Below are positions 40,826 through 49,265 of a DNA stretch of 64,000 nucleotides, in pieces; positions within the stretch are counted from its first letter, which is position 1, and every line of letters starts with the position of its first letter. Under the pieces are notes generated by a model. The model was not told the DNA's origin. It was given only the letters and a program-made list of their open reading frames with translations, and did not search any database. The position numbers were made by a program, and so were the translations under genes. This DNA comes from a virus: IMG/VR virus record IMGVR_UViG_3300020581_000008, positions 33,024-97,023 of that record, one strand, 5' to 3'.

Positions 40826-41110
40826 TCAGCGCGGCGCCCAAAGCGGCGGTGCCAACCGTAGCCGCTCTGTCTCAACAGCCCACGGCTCGCGCAACGCCAA
40901 GCAGCGGGTGAAGTAGTAGGGCGCCAGCACGCGCCCATCTTGGCAGTCCTCTGCGGTGCATAGGTGCCACTGCCCGCGCCCGTCCCACGTACCGCCGTTG
41001 CTGCAGCACACCTCGCACATCACGGTGCCGGCGTCTGGGCGTTGGCCGCAGTGCACGCAGAGCGGGCCAACGGTGTCGTCACCGCATAGGGTACAAGGAA
41101 GGCCGCTCAC
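40826..41110 (-). CDS. Multi-zinc-finger protein
   Basis: A 94-residue protein starting with GTG at 41110, overlapping TGA (GTGA). It has CTLCGDDTVGPLCVHCGQR and then MCEVCCSNGG and CTAEDCQDGR, at least three CxxC knuckles in the DnaJ-like zinc-ribbon style. It may bind nucleic acid or act as a chaperone-like adaptor. Confidence 0.6.
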   Translation of the reverse strand: MSGLPCTLCGDDTVGPLCVHCGQRPDAGTVMCEVCCSNGGTWDGRGQWHLCTAEDCQDGRVLAPYYFTRCLALREPWAVETERLRLAPPLWAPR

Positions 41111-41337
41111 CAATCGCCCCCGTCGTTGTCGATGCCCGGGATCGTGTCCACGATGTAATCGTGGTCCATGCTCCCCTCTTGGTCCATGGCGTGGCAGCCG
41201 CCGGCAGGCTTGCGCATCACGGTCAGCGTGCCGCTGGCGCTGAAGAGCCAGAGCGTGTCGGGCCAACGCTTTGCCACACGTTTGAGCGCCGCGATAGCCT
41301 GCGCCTCGGTGTAAGGCTTTGCCGGCGTGCGTCTCAC
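41107..41337 (-). CDS. Hypothetical small protein
   Basis: A 76-residue protein, GTG start at 41337 overlapping the upstream TGA. N-terminal helix (TEAQAIAALKRVAKRW) and strands (TLWLFSASGTLTVMRK), an alpha/beta layout of unknown family. It ends in an acidic tail. Confidence 0.6.
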   Translation of the reverse strand: MRRTPAKPYTEAQAIAALKRVAKRWPDTLWLFSASGTLTVMRKPAGGCHAMDQEGSMDHDYIVDTIPGIDNDGGDW

Positions 41338-41591
41338 CAGCCCGTCCTTCCGGCCGCGTCGAGCGCACGCTTGACGGCCAGCGCCTCGCGCTTGGTGCGA
41401 AAGCCGTCATGCTCCGGCAACGGCTTGTCGTAGTGCGTGCCGATCCCTTGCCGGTAAGCCCATTGGACACACCAACCGGCGCCCTCGCGGAAGATCGGCG
41501 TCACGGCCCAATGCCCGTGCGTGCCGTGCTGTAGTCTGATGCGGCGCCGCTGGCCAGTCTCGATATCCTGCACGGTGATCTCGGTGATCAT
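41334..41591 (-). CDS. Hypothetical protein
   Basis: An 85-residue protein with ITEITVQDIETGQRRRIRLQ, then GAGWCVQWAYRQGIGTHYDK and a final helix TKREALAVKRALDAAG. ATG at 41591 overlaps the upstream TGA. Alpha/beta make-up; unknown family. Confidence 0.6.
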   Translation of the reverse strand: MITEITVQDIETGQRRRIRLQHGTHGHWAVTPIFREGAGWCVQWAYRQGIGTHYDKPLPEHDGFRTKREALAVKRALDAAGRTGW

Positions 41592-41767
41592 GGCGCTGTC
41601 CAACCGTTCTTTGTCGCCAGCGTGCCGTCCGGTAGGCGTACCACCTCGCCCTCTTTCAGCCGCTGTTCTAGGCGCATGGTTGCACTGCGGCGCCCGAGCA
41701 CAGAACCGACAAATGAGGCGAAAGCCCCGTAGACCGCCAACCCCAGCACGATCCAAACGGCGGTCAT
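41588..41767 (-). CDS. 59-residue membrane protein
   Basis: An N-terminal membrane span (AVWIVLGLAVYGAFASFVGSV) and a short polar tail (EGEVVRLPDGTLATKNGW). Its TGA overlaps the next ATG, and its ATG overlaps the previous TGA, which supports this short gene. Probably an inner-membrane micro-protein. Confidence 0.6.
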   Translation of the reverse strand: MTAVWIVLGLAVYGAFASFVGSVLGRRSATMRLEQRLKEGEVVRLPDGTLATKNGWTAP

Positions 41768-41985
41768 CTGCGCTCCATCTCGCGCACAAGGGCGTCCGCG
41801 TTATTGCGGGCAAGAAGCGCCACCATATGCGACTCATGGTCTTGGTAAGCACCGCATGCTAGTAAGGCGGCTTGCGCCTGTCCCGCGAAGTGCCAGCGCC
41901 ACCAGTCGCGGTCATCTGCAATGTGGTCCGCGCAACGGATTTTGTCGGTTTCAGCCGCGGCCGGCCTTGGATGCGGCACGCTCAC
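41764..41985 (-). CDS. Hypothetical protein
   Basis: A 73-residue protein, GTG start at 41985 overlapping the TGA of the gene before. It contains CADHIADDRDWWRWHFAGQ and a helical end MVALLARNNADALVREMER. Trp-rich core; unknown family. Confidence 0.6.
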   Translation of the reverse strand: MSVPHPRPAAAETDKIRCADHIADDRDWWRWHFAGQAQAALLACGAYQDHESHMVALLARNNADALVREMERR

Positions 41986-42251
41986 CGGTACTCTCCGATG
42001 CCGGGGCGCAACGCCTCCCACTCCTCGCGCGTCTTCGGCACTCCCGGCCGGCTACGTGGGCGCCAAGCGCGCTCCAACCGGCGCGCTGCCGCTGTGCACT
42101 GCGCCGCCTGCTCGGCGTCGCCGCCCTCGCGGTACAGCGCGGCCGCCTTGTGTAGCAACTCCTGCGCCGCGCTGCGTGCGTCCGGCGCGTAGCGCAGCGC
42201 CAACAGCGCTATGGCACGGGCCAAGGAAAGCTTCGGGTTACGGGCTGGCAT
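41982..42251 (-). CDS. Hypothetical helical protein
   Basis: An 89-residue, strongly helical protein (LARAIALLALRYAPDARSA, then AAALYREGGDAEQAAQC). Ala-rich paired helices resemble a TPR-like unit. Gene lies 14 bases after the HNH gene. Confidence 0.6.
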   Translation of the reverse strand: MPARNPKLSLARAIALLALRYAPDARSAAQELLHKAAALYREGGDAEQAAQCTAAARRLERAWRPRSRPGVPKTREEWEALRPGIGEYR

Positions 42252-42265
42252 TCTGGCCTCCTATC

Positions 42266-42664
42266 TTAGGGGGTGCTGCTGCCGGTGGTGCCGTCGATCA
42301 GGGCCTGCGCCAGTCGCAGATACCTCGGCATCGCTCGCCGCACGTTACGGCGGATGTGGGCGCGGGCTGCCGGGCTGGCAAACCGCACAAGCGGCTGATC
42401 GCGACGGGAGGAGTTGCAACTGCGGCACGCCGTCACGCAGTTCTGGCTCTCGTTGCCGCCGCCGTCCGCGCGTGCCTTCAAGTGGTCGAGCGTCACGTCC
42501 CGCGGGTCAGCGCTGTGGAGATCGCGGAGGCAGTAAACGCAGCAGAATGAGTCGCGTAGGTAGAGCGCTAGCCTGCGCTTGGGGGTGATCCAAGTGCCGG
42601 TCGGCTGGTGCGGCGAGCGCGCCAGCTTGGCTTCGCGGATACCGGTTGTGGTGTGGTTGGCCAT
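42266..42664 (-). CDS. HNH endonuclease
   Basis: A 132-residue protein with a zinc-type HNH core: FCCVYCLRDL, then VTLDHLKARADGG, ESQNCVTACRSCNSSR. The His in LDHL and Asn in SQN fit the catalytic positions. It may be a homing-type nuclease or take part in DNA processing. First gene of the minus-strand operon, next to the divergent promoter region. Confidence 0.8.
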   Translation of the reverse strand: MANHTTTGIREAKLARSPHQPTGTWITPKRRLALYLRDSFCCVYCLRDLHSADPRDVTLDHLKARADGGGNESQNCVTACRSCNSSRRDQPLVRFASPAARAHIRRNVRRAMPRYLRLAQALIDGTTGSSTP

Positions 42665-42712
42665 TGGCGCTGTCTCGATCCTGTTGGGAGCGTACCATGT
42701 CCCGAAAGCTGG

Positions 42713-42761
42713 TGTCAAGCCCCCCTGTAGCTTGACATGATATCGGCATGGCCTATATACT
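42713..42761 (+). promoter_or_regulatory. Divergent promoter with operator dyad
   Basis: A perfect -35 TTGACA (42732-42737) is followed by TATATA (42754-42759, 16-base spacer) or TATACT (42756-42761, 18-base spacer), a strong sigma-70-type promoter for the plus-strand early operon. GCTTGACA is one arm of a perfect 8-base inverted repeat (42713-42720 with 42730-42737, 9-base spacer); the other arm gives TTGACA on the minus strand, a -35 for the HNH operon (its -10, about TACGCT, is weak). A regulator on this dyad would block both promoters. Confidence 0.75.
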
Positions 42762-42797
42762 GCCGCGCCAGAGAGGGAAAGGAGGACTGGTAAGCAC

Positions 42798-42983
42798 ATG
42801 CCCAATATCTACATACGGCCCGAAACTGCGGAGGAGCTCGACCGGCTGGCGGCCGCAGTCAACCTGACGAAGGCCGAGACGCTGGCCGAGCTCGTAGAGG
42901 TCTATGGCAACGCATTCAGAGATCGCCGCGTCGTTGGCGAGGTGGCGCGGGCCGAGGCAATGGCCAAGGTGGTGGCGCCATGA
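42798..42983 (+). CDS. Ribbon-helix-helix-type regulator
   Basis: A 61-residue protein beginning PNIYIRPETAEELDRLAAAV, then LTKAETLAELVEVYG, the strand plus two helices of CopG/Arc-type DNA-binding proteins. It is the first gene after the divergent promoter, so it probably binds the adjacent dyad and regulates both early operons. GGAGG precedes the ATG. Confidence 0.65.
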   Translation: MPNIYIRPETAEELDRLAAAVNLTKAETLAELVEVYGNAFRDRRVVGEVARAEAMAKVVAP

Positions 42984-43351
42984 AACCCGATGCAGTAGGC
43001 CGGCGGCGGCTGCTCAAATTGGCCGCCGTGCTGGACGAGACGAATCCCGACCATTTCGACATGACCGTGTGGGGCTGCCGGACCGCTGCTTGCGCGCTGG
43101 GTACCGCTGCGCTCATCCCCAGCTTCCGCAAGCAGGGGTTGCGCCTGAAGCGCAGCGACCGCAGGCGCTGGTTGCCGGCGCCTGGCAAGGTTACCTTCCG
43201 GCGCCATCACGGGATACTGGCGGCGATGGAGTTCTTCCGCCTTGATTATCCGGCGGCGGCGGCCATCTTTCTCTTTGGGAGTGCACGCACGCGCCCGGAC
43301 GAGGTTGCCAATCGCATCCGCGGATTGATTCGCTTGGAGGCAACACCGTGA
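42980..43351 (+). CDS. Hypothetical early protein
   Basis: A 123-residue protein overlapping the preceding TGA (ATGA). It contains HFDMTVWGCRTAACALGTAAL, a motif recurring in phage early proteins of unknown function, with two Cys, and a helical C-terminus (ILAAMEFFRLDYPAAAAIFL). Confidence 0.65.
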   Translation: MKPDAVGRRRLLKLAAVLDETNPDHFDMTVWGCRTAACALGTAALIPSFRKQGLRLKRSDRRRWLPAPGKVTFRRHHGILAAMEFFRLDYPAAAAIFLFGSARTRPDEVANRIRGLIRLEATP

Positions 43352-43704
43352 GCACTGCGCCGAATCGCAACCCTCGCCCCGGCGACCTCCGCGTCTGGTG
43401 GGCGCCCCAGATCCCATGCGAACCGTACGTCGTGCCGGTAACCAGCGTTGCCGAGGGCGCCAAGTTGCTGTCGGTGTTGGCGGCCTATGATCTATTCCAG
43501 TTGCGCATCCACGCAAAACCAGACTACAGCAACATGGGCGGCTTGCTGGTTTTCGAGGCCGACTGCGACGGCGATGGAAGACCAGGATGGAGCGAATGGA
43601 CCGACGCGGACGGCTACACGGTTAACGAAAGCCCGCTGTGCTTTGTGCCGCAAGAAGATTTCTGGCTGCGACAGGGCTCCGGGCCGCTTCCGGAGGACGC
43701 ATGA
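43348..43704 (+). CDS. Hypothetical early protein
   Basis: A 118-residue protein, GTG start overlapping TGA. It has RVWWAPQIPCEPYVVPVTS and an acidic metal-binding-like DCDGDGRPGWSEW segment near residue 70. Other phages carry a family with this look, function unknown. Confidence 0.6.
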   Translation: MSTAPNRNPRPGDLRVWWAPQIPCEPYVVPVTSVAEGAKLLSVLAAYDLFQLRIHAKPDYSNMGGLLVFEADCDGDGRPGWSEWTDADGYTVNESPLCFVPQEDFWLRQGSGPLPEDA

Positions 43705-44579
43705 ACGCCATGCTACAGCCGGACACGCACCCCTATGTGGTGGACGCCCTAGAACTCGCAGGTATTCGGCTGGATGGCGGCACGCAACCGCGCGTGGCCT
43801 ACGACGATAACACCGTCCTGTTTCTCTGCCACCAGATCCAGGCGAGTTACGACCGAGGAGGCGGCCTTCCGCCCATCGTGGTTTTCTTTGATGGCCGCGA
43901 TCACTGGCTCGCCGACGGCTTCTACCGCGTCAAGGCAGCCATGCGCGCCAACCGCACCGCACTGCCGGCCAAGATCCACCCCGGCACGCAGCGCGATGCC
44001 ATTCTGTATAGTTGCGCCGCCAACCTCCGGGGCGGCAAGCCGCGTGCCAATGCGGACAAAGCGCGCGCCGTGGACACGCTGCTGCACGACCCGGAATGGC
44101 GCAAGTGGAGCAACATGCGCATTGCGGAGCACTGCGGTGTATACCGTGGCTCTGTCGCCAAGCGTGCGGCCCTGCTTGGAATACCGCGCGCCATAGAACA
44201 GAGGCCCGCACCCCAACCGCCAAAGACCGGCAAGCGCAAGGCCGTCGAGATCGCTTTACGGCGCGACCCATTGGCTACCGGGCGTGCGATCGCTAGTGCG
44301 GCCGGTTGCAGCACGGAGCTTGTCCGCGACGTCCGCCTAGCACTTGGCATTGCGCCGCCCCCCAACCGGCATGGCGCTAGCCCGAAGGCCCGCAGTGCAC
44401 AGCTCGACAAGACAGTGCTCTCGATCGAGACCCATGCGGAGATGCTCGCCGCTTTGGATCTCGCGCCCATGGCCGGCGATCCGCGCTGTGCGCAATGGGT
44501 TAACCGCCTCAACAATACGATCGGCTTGGTGCGAAAGGTGCGCAACGCACTACAAGCCGCGAGCGGGAGGACGGCATGA
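43701..44579 (+). CDS. ParB-like DNA-binding protein
   Basis: A 292-residue protein with the phage ParB-like pattern: VVFFDGRDHWLADGFYRVKAA, then GTQRDAILYSCAAN, then ADKARAVDTLLHDPEW and MRIAEHCGVYRGSVAKRA, a helix-turn-helix. A second HTH-like part lies near GRAIASAAGCSTELVRDVR. Such proteins sense or bind DNA and may have nuclease or CTP-binding activity. CGGAGG precedes the ATG at 43701, which overlaps the previous stop. Confidence 0.75.
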   Translation: MNAMLQPDTHPYVVDALELAGIRLDGGTQPRVAYDDNTVLFLCHQIQASYDRGGGLPPIVVFFDGRDHWLADGFYRVKAAMRANRTALPAKIHPGTQRDAILYSCAANLRGGKPRANADKARAVDTLLHDPEWRKWSNMRIAEHCGVYRGSVAKRAALLGIPRAIEQRPAPQPPKTGKRKAVEIALRRDPLATGRAIASAAGCSTELVRDVRLALGIAPPPNRHGASPKARSAQLDKTVLSIETHAEMLAALDLAPMAGDPRCAQWVNRLNNTIGLVRKVRNALQAASGRTA

Positions 44580-45451
44580 CGGCAGCAGCAACACTCACCC
44601 ACATCAAGCGGCCAGCGCCAGCGAAAAGGCCGGCGGCAGACGACACTACCGTATGGCTAAAGATCTGCGACCTGGAAATCGAGCCGCGCGCACAACGCCC
44701 CTACAGCGAAAAGCGCGCGCAGCGGTACGCCAACGAGTTTGACCCTGACTATGTCGGTGTGCTGCAAATCTCCGAGCGCGAGGATGGCCGCCTGTACATC
44801 ATCGACGGCCAGCACCGCGTAGGGGCGATGCGCATCCTGGGTTGGGATGACCAACGGGCCGAATGCAAGGTGCACCGCGGGCTGACGCTCGCGGACGAGG
44901 CGCGGCTTTTCAACCATTACAACGACTTTGCACGCCCCACACGGTTCGATAACTTCATGGTGCGCATCACGGCGCGCGATCCGGACGCGGTGGCAATCGA
45001 CGAGATCGTCCGCGGCATCGGCCTGTGCTGGCAGATGGGCGGCGAAATGGCCACAAAAGAGGGGCGCATCAGTTGCGTCGCGTCACTCGAAGGCGTCTAT
45101 CGCGGCCTCAATTACAGCGCCAAGACGCGCCAGCCGATCGTGCTGCGCGATGTCTTGTTGCTCGCCAAGGGCGCTTGGGGCCTACAGCGCGACGCCTTTC
45201 GTGGTGAGATCGTCCAGGGGCTCGGCGCCTTCTTGCTGCGCTACGGCGCCAAGGTGGATAAGGAACACTTGCGCAAGCGGCTGGCAAGCGCGGACGGCGG
45301 CGCACTCGGGCTGATCGGCAAAGCCCGCACGGTGCGCAGCCTAGAAGGAGGCGCCGTGGCATCAGGTTTCGCCAAGGTGCTGGTGTTGCTGTACAACAAG
45401 GGGCTCGGCCAAAACAAGCTGCCCGGCTGGCAGGGCGAGGAGTTGGGATGA
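44576..45451 (+). CDS. ParB/Srx-fold protein (DUF6551-like)
   Basis: A 291-residue protein with a ParB/sulfiredoxin N-terminal fold: YSEKRAQRYANEFDPDYVG, then IIDGQHRVGAMRI with the conserved GQHR, and a helical C-terminal domain. DUF6551 is the closest family. It follows the first ParB-like gene as ATGA and precedes the SbcC-like ATPase. Confidence 0.7.
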   Translation: MTAAATLTHIKRPAPAKRPAADDTTVWLKICDLEIEPRAQRPYSEKRAQRYANEFDPDYVGVLQISEREDGRLYIIDGQHRVGAMRILGWDDQRAECKVHRGLTLADEARLFNHYNDFARPTRFDNFMVRITARDPDAVAIDEIVRGIGLCWQMGGEMATKEGRISCVASLEGVYRGLNYSAKTRQPIVLRDVLLLAKGAWGLQRDAFRGEIVQGLGAFLLRYGAKVDKEHLRKRLASADGGALGLIGKARTVRSLEGGAVASGFAKVLVLLYNKGLGQNKLPGWQGEELG

Positions 45452-47337
45452 AGGCAAGCGACGGTGCCAACACCAAGCGCAGCAAAACCTTCCGCGTCGA
45501 GGCTGTCGGCGGCGTGCGGTATGCCGAAGCGACCTTTGACGGCCCGGGCGTCTACGTGGTGCGCGGCCCGAATGGCGGCGGCAAGACGAGCTTTATCCGC
45601 GCGATCACCAAGACGCTCGGCGCCGATACGCCGGTGGAAGTGCGGGACGGCGAGCCGGCCGGCCGGGTGGTGGGGCCGGGCGTTACGCTCAACATCCGGC
45701 AAGTGGCGCGGGCCAGCGGCAAGGCCGAGGTACAGTTGGCGGACTGCGGCCCGCTGGCGCGGTTGATCGACCCGCCCGTCAAGGGCGTAGAGCCGCGCGC
45801 CAGAGAGCGCATTGCGGCGCTATGCGCGCTTGTAGGGCTGCCGCTGACACAGGGGGCTGCCGAGACCCTATGCACGTATATTGAGGCGCCCACAGGGGCC
45901 GCTGGCGGCGGCGGCAAGCCCACCCGCACGGTGGACGTTGCGCTGGTGCAATGGCTACTGGCCAGCAAGCCTGCCGACGTGCTGGCAGCGGCCGAGTTGC
46001 TGCGCGAGCAGTTGCAGGAGCGCGCGCGGCAGGCCGAGACAGACCGGGACCGGTGGGCTGGGCTACAACTGGCCGCAAGCGGGGAGATCGACCACGCAGA
46101 GGAAGAGATCCATGCGCTTGGCAGCGACGGCCTACCGGAGCCGGACGTGGAGGCGGCCGAAGCCAAGGCACAGGTGGCGGCGCTCGCGTACGAGCGCGTT
46201 ATGGCGAGCGCTGCCGTGCGGCAAGACGCCGAGTTTCGCATGCGCGCCATCCGCGAGGGGCGTGGCGAGCGGCCAGACATCGATGTCGCAAAGGCGGTGG
46301 CGGCCGAGGCAATGGCCGCATTGGAAGACCAAGAAGCGCTAACGCAGGAGGCGCGAGACACGGCCGCGCGTCTGACCGGTAAAGCCGACGCGCTACGCAC
46401 CAAGGCGGACGCCGGGTGGGATGCGCTCGCGCGCCCCGTGCAGGATTACGAGTGGCACGGTTTGCGCTTCGGCGAGGTCTGGGCCGGCCACCATTCGTCC
46501 GGAATGTTGGCCGATGCGGCCGGCAAGTTGCTCGAATCGGTCGAGCGCATCAAGCGCGCTGCTGGCGAGTGGGCGCTTGCCGAGGCTGCCGCGGTGGCGG
46601 CATACAGCGAGGCATCGGATGCTTCTACGGCACGCGCGGCTGCGGAAACCAAACTGCTGGCAGCGCATGAGACTGCCGATGCGGCTAACCGTGCTGCGGA
46701 GAATGCGGCACAAGCCGCAGCCGTATGGGACCGCCAGACCGCCGAGATGGACAAACCGGTCAGCGGCGCCACCGAAGACGAGATGCGGGCCGCGAAAGGT
46801 GCGCTGGACGGCGCCAATTACGTCGTCAAGGTGCATGCCGCTAGTGCACGGCTACGGGCCGCGCAGAAAAAAGAGGACGAGACAGTACACTGGCGCGAGA
46901 CGGCAACCGAGCGCGCGACAGCGCTCCGGCAAGCCGCGAAAGATGTGCACGTCCGTGTTGCGGAGTGCCTAGCGGCGCGGGGCGTGGATGAGCTGACCGT
47001 AACGCAGGGGCGGCTGCATTGGGTGGACGCCGCCGGCAAGGGGCCAGATGGCACGGCCGAGACAGCACAGCCCGGCGCGCTGTGGGATTTCGAGACGCGG
47101 CTGTCGGATGGCCAGCGCGTGGCAATCGCCCTGCGCGTTGCGGCGCGTGCACTCGGCAGCGGGCCGGACAACTGGCCGCTACTTTCGTTGGAGCCGCGCT
47201 TCTGGCTGGCACTTGACCCGGAGGCGCAGGAGGAATTCAACCGGCAGGCCGTGACAGCAGGTTTGATCGTACTGACAGAGGAGCCGGCCGAGGGCCAGCC
47301 GGGCACGTTCTCCATTACGCGGATTGGAGGAGGCTAG
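45448..47337 (+). CDS. SbcC/RecN-like coiled-coil ATPase
   Basis: A 629-residue protein. Walker A GPNGGGKT lies at 40-47, a coiled coil rich in Ala/Glu occupies about 180-470, and an LSDGQRVAIALRVAARAL signature lies near 550. The Walker B region reads WPLLSLEP, without the usual Asp before Glu, so ATP hydrolysis may be weak or use another acidic residue. It has the design of SbcC/Rad50-type DNA-end proteins but no nuclease partner of SbcD type is seen. It overlaps the ParB-like stop as ATGA. Confidence 0.75.
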   Translation: MKASDGANTKRSKTFRVEAVGGVRYAEATFDGPGVYVVRGPNGGGKTSFIRAITKTLGADTPVEVRDGEPAGRVVGPGVTLNIRQVARASGKAEVQLADCGPLARLIDPPVKGVEPRARERIAALCALVGLPLTQGAAETLCTYIEAPTGAAGGGGKPTRTVDVALVQWLLASKPADVLAAAELLREQLQERARQAETDRDRWAGLQLAASGEIDHAEEEIHALGSDGLPEPDVEAAEAKAQVAALAYERVMASAAVRQDAEFRMRAIREGRGERPDIDVAKAVAAEAMAALEDQEALTQEARDTAARLTGKADALRTKADAGWDALARPVQDYEWHGLRFGEVWAGHHSSGMLADAAGKLLESVERIKRAAGEWALAEAAAVAAYSEASDASTARAAAETKLLAAHETADAANRAAENAAQAAAVWDRQTAEMDKPVSGATEDEMRAAKGALDGANYVVKVHAASARLRAAQKKEDETVHWRETATERATALRQAAKDVHVRVAECLAARGVDELTVTQGRLHWVDAAGKGPDGTAETAQPGALWDFETRLSDGQRVAIALRVAARALGSGPDNWPLLSLEPRFWLALDPEAQEEFNRQAVTAGLIVLTEEPAEGQPGTFSITRIGGG

Positions 47338-47340
47338 GAA

Positions 47341-47667
47341 ATGGACATGGGCATTACGATACGCGGCCACAGCGACGACATCGTATATGTCGAGGGTGAC
47401 ATCACGGAGGAGTTTTATCCCCGCATGCGGGACGACAAGCCGGCCTATCTAGCTTGTTCAGATGGGACGTTATTGCGTATTACTTATGGCGCCGACGGCA
47501 GCGGGTGCTGGCGTATCGTGCCGGTGCGATATGGCACTTCGTACTACGCCAAGCGCGAGGCTACGGATGAGGACGAGGACTATTCCGATGTCGTGACGCT
47601 GATGGGCAGCATCGCATGGGTTGCGATGGCCGATCAGTACGCCGTGCCGGCGGGTGGTGCTGCATGA
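47341..47667 (+). CDS. Hypothetical phage protein
   Basis: A 108-residue protein beginning DMGITIRGHSDDIVYVEGD and then SDGTLLRITYGADG, a beta-rich pattern found in many phage early proteins of unknown function. It follows the SbcC-like gene by 3 bases. Confidence 0.65.
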   Translation: MDMGITIRGHSDDIVYVEGDITEEFYPRMRDDKPAYLACSDGTLLRITYGADGSGCWRIVPVRYGTSYYAKREATDEDEDYSDVVTLMGSIAWVAMADQYAVPAGGAA

Positions 47668-47786
47668 CGCACGACACAACGGTGGGCCGCATGGGCACCC
47701 GCAACCGGCGTGACAACCTGATCCGTGCTGGCGCGCTTATCGTCGCGGAGATCGAGCGGCTGGACCGCGCCGGCATTTTGGAGTAA
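47664..47786 (+). CDS. 40-residue hypothetical protein
   Basis: A short helix-forming peptide (RRDNLIRAGALIVAEIERL) whose ATG overlaps the upstream TGA and whose stop lies 2 bases before the next ATG. The tight spacing on both sides supports coding. Confidence 0.5.
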   Translation: MTHDTTVGRMGTRNRRDNLIRAGALIVAEIERLDRAGILE

Positions 47787-47788
47787 CC

Positions 47789-48115
47789 ATGGCACTGCAT
47801 CCAAAATACGACTTGACACTAGAGCAGGCCGCCAGACTGCTGGCGCGCGGCAGGTCGCTGTCACGCCTTGAGGCGGCGCAGATCGTCGGCGTCGTGGCCG
47901 AGCTAGCCAACATCCCCCTGCTGCGCAACATCGTGTCGCCGCTCCTTGCGTTCGACAGCCCGTTGATCGATAGGTGCATGGAGGTGACGCTACAGCCCAT
48001 CGCCACCAAGGCGTACGGCGTGGCATGCGACATATTCTCGGACAAAGATCAGGATAAATTCCTGGACATCATGGCCGACGTGGCCCACGCCCGCAACGGC
48101 GGCGTTGTGGAATGA
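47789..48115 (+). CDS. Hypothetical helical protein
   Basis: A 108-residue protein, all-helical in appearance (LTLEQAARLLARGRSLSRLEAAQIVG, split by turns), with a central IPLLRNIVSPLLAF. No family is recognised. Part of the early plus-strand chain. Confidence 0.6.
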   Translation: MALHPKYDLTLEQAARLLARGRSLSRLEAAQIVGVVAELANIPLLRNIVSPLLAFDSPLIDRCMEVTLQPIATKAYGVACDIFSDKDQDKFLDIMADVAHARNGGVVE

Positions 48116-48438
48116 GCGGCAGTGCGCCCATGACAGGCCCGCAGGTGCGCGCACTGCTGGCGCTGCAAACGGCTTGCGCTGCCAGCGCTAGCGGCCTTGT
48201 CTCTCCGCGAGAGATCGCCCATGCGCTGTGGCCCAACTCACCGGGCTGGGCCAAGCGCTCGTGGCGCAAGGGCAGCAATAACGGTGGTGCGCTGGGCGCC
48301 ACCATGCCGATGAAGGCCGCCACGTTGCTGTGGCGGTTGTGGAAACGGCGTCTAGCTGCACCAGACCGACGCGGGCGCTGGCGCCTTACTGATTCTGGCG
48401 GCGCGCTAGCCCGGCAACTCATGGAGAAACCGCGATGA
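48112..48438 (+). CDS. Putative winged-helix protein
   Basis: A 108-residue protein with helices LVSPREIAHALWP and AATLLWRLWKRRLAAPD followed by RRGRWRLTDSGG, the helix-helix-wing order of winged-helix DNA-binding domains. ATG overlaps the previous stop. Possible transcription regulator. Confidence 0.6.
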   Translation: MSGSAPMTGPQVRALLALQTACAASASGLVSPREIAHALWPNSPGWAKRSWRKGSNNGGALGATMPMKAATLLWRLWKRRLAAPDRRGRWRLTDSGGALARQLMEKPR

Positions 48439-48605
48439 CATATTTAAGGCACACACGAGAGGCGCAGCGGGAGTTGGACATAGAAATCGATCTGCTGGCC
48501 GCAAAGCTGATCCGCGAGCGGGGTTACGACCAATCGGAGGCAATCCACGAGGCGCAGCGGCGCATCCGGGAGCGGCGCGAGCGGTGCGGCTACTGCGTAA
48601 CTTGA
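48435..48605 (+). CDS. 56-residue charged helical protein
   Basis: MTYLRHTREAQRELDIEIDL continues into a basic helix and ends in CGYC, a possible zinc or disulphide pair. The ATG overlaps the previous TGA (ATGA). Last gene before a small promoter-containing gap. Confidence 0.55.
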   Translation: MTYLRHTREAQRELDIEIDLLAAKLIRERGYDQSEAIHEAQRRIRERRERCGYCVT

Positions 48606-48606
48606 C

Positions 48607-48635
48607 TTGCGCCAGCCGCCTCGAACTGGTACACT
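48607..48635 (+). promoter_or_regulatory. Possible internal promoter
   Basis: TTGCGC (48607-48612) and TACACT (48630-48635) with a 17-base spacer lie in the 70-base gap before the HTH gene at 48676. The -35 matches consensus poorly. The same TACACT is seen at the XRE operon start. Confidence 0.35.
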
Positions 48636-48675
48636 CCGGCCGTAATAAACCAGACCAACCACGGGAGGAAAGCAG

Positions 48676-48984
48676 ATGGCCAAGAAAGCAACAAACGGAG
48701 AGGACGCGCCCAAGAGCGAGCCAGCAGCCAAGCGCAACAACAAGGCACTCGCCCTGCGGCGCAGGGGGTGGAGTTACACAGAAATTGCCGCGGAGCTCGG
48801 TCGCGCGGCCGACAGCACCAAGCCGGTGACGCGCGATCGTGCTTGGCAAATGGTTGTGGATGGGCTGCGGGCCGAGGCGGCGGCAGCGGTCGAGCGCGGC
48901 GAGCCGGTGGCGGACGAAGCGGCGACGCTCAAGATCTTGAACGCAAAGGCCCGCAAGCGGGCCGCTGCGCAAGCGGGGGCGTGA
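48676..48984 (+). CDS. HTH-type DNA-binding protein
   Basis: A 102-residue protein with a basic disordered start, then NKALALRRRGWSYTEIAAELG, a helix-turn-helix like those of sigma-70 region 4 or transposase-type binders, and a helical end. GGGAGGAAAG lies upstream. It may regulate the following metabolic genes. Confidence 0.6.
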   Translation: MAKKATNGEDAPKSEPAAKRNNKALALRRRGWSYTEIAAELGRAADSTKPVTRDRAWQMVVDGLRAEAAAAVERGEPVADEAATLKILNAKARKRAAAQAGA

Positions 48985-49265
48985 TGGCCGCACCGGTAGC
49001 GGTGGCATACCCTGCTGGGGCGCCACGAAAGAAGATCGACCTGCTGCGCGGTTATATGTCAGCGGGCTCTTGGCATGCGGCATTGCACATGGCCGCGCGT
49101 TTCCCGCGCCTCGGCGGACACAAGGTCCGCATTACGCGCGCTTGGGACGCGCTCGCAAACCCACGAATCTACCGCGAGATGGGCCGAGACGTGGACGCGC
49201 TCGTAGCGGACGGCATCGCTGCGCTCAAGGAGCGCTACGGGGATTGCCGGAATGTTACCGTTTGA
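48984..49265 (+). CDS. Hypothetical protein
   Basis: A 93-residue protein with KKIDLLRGYMSAGSWHAALH and HKVRITRAWDALANPRIYREM, a helical fold seen in small phage terminase-like or DNA-binding proteins, though no family is certain. TGATG coupling with the HTH gene; overlaps the PLP-enzyme start by 14 bases. Confidence 0.55.
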   Translation: MAAPVAVAYPAGAPRKKIDLLRGYMSAGSWHAALHMAARFPRLGGHKVRITRAWDALANPRIYREMGRDVDALVADGIAALKERYGDCRNVTV

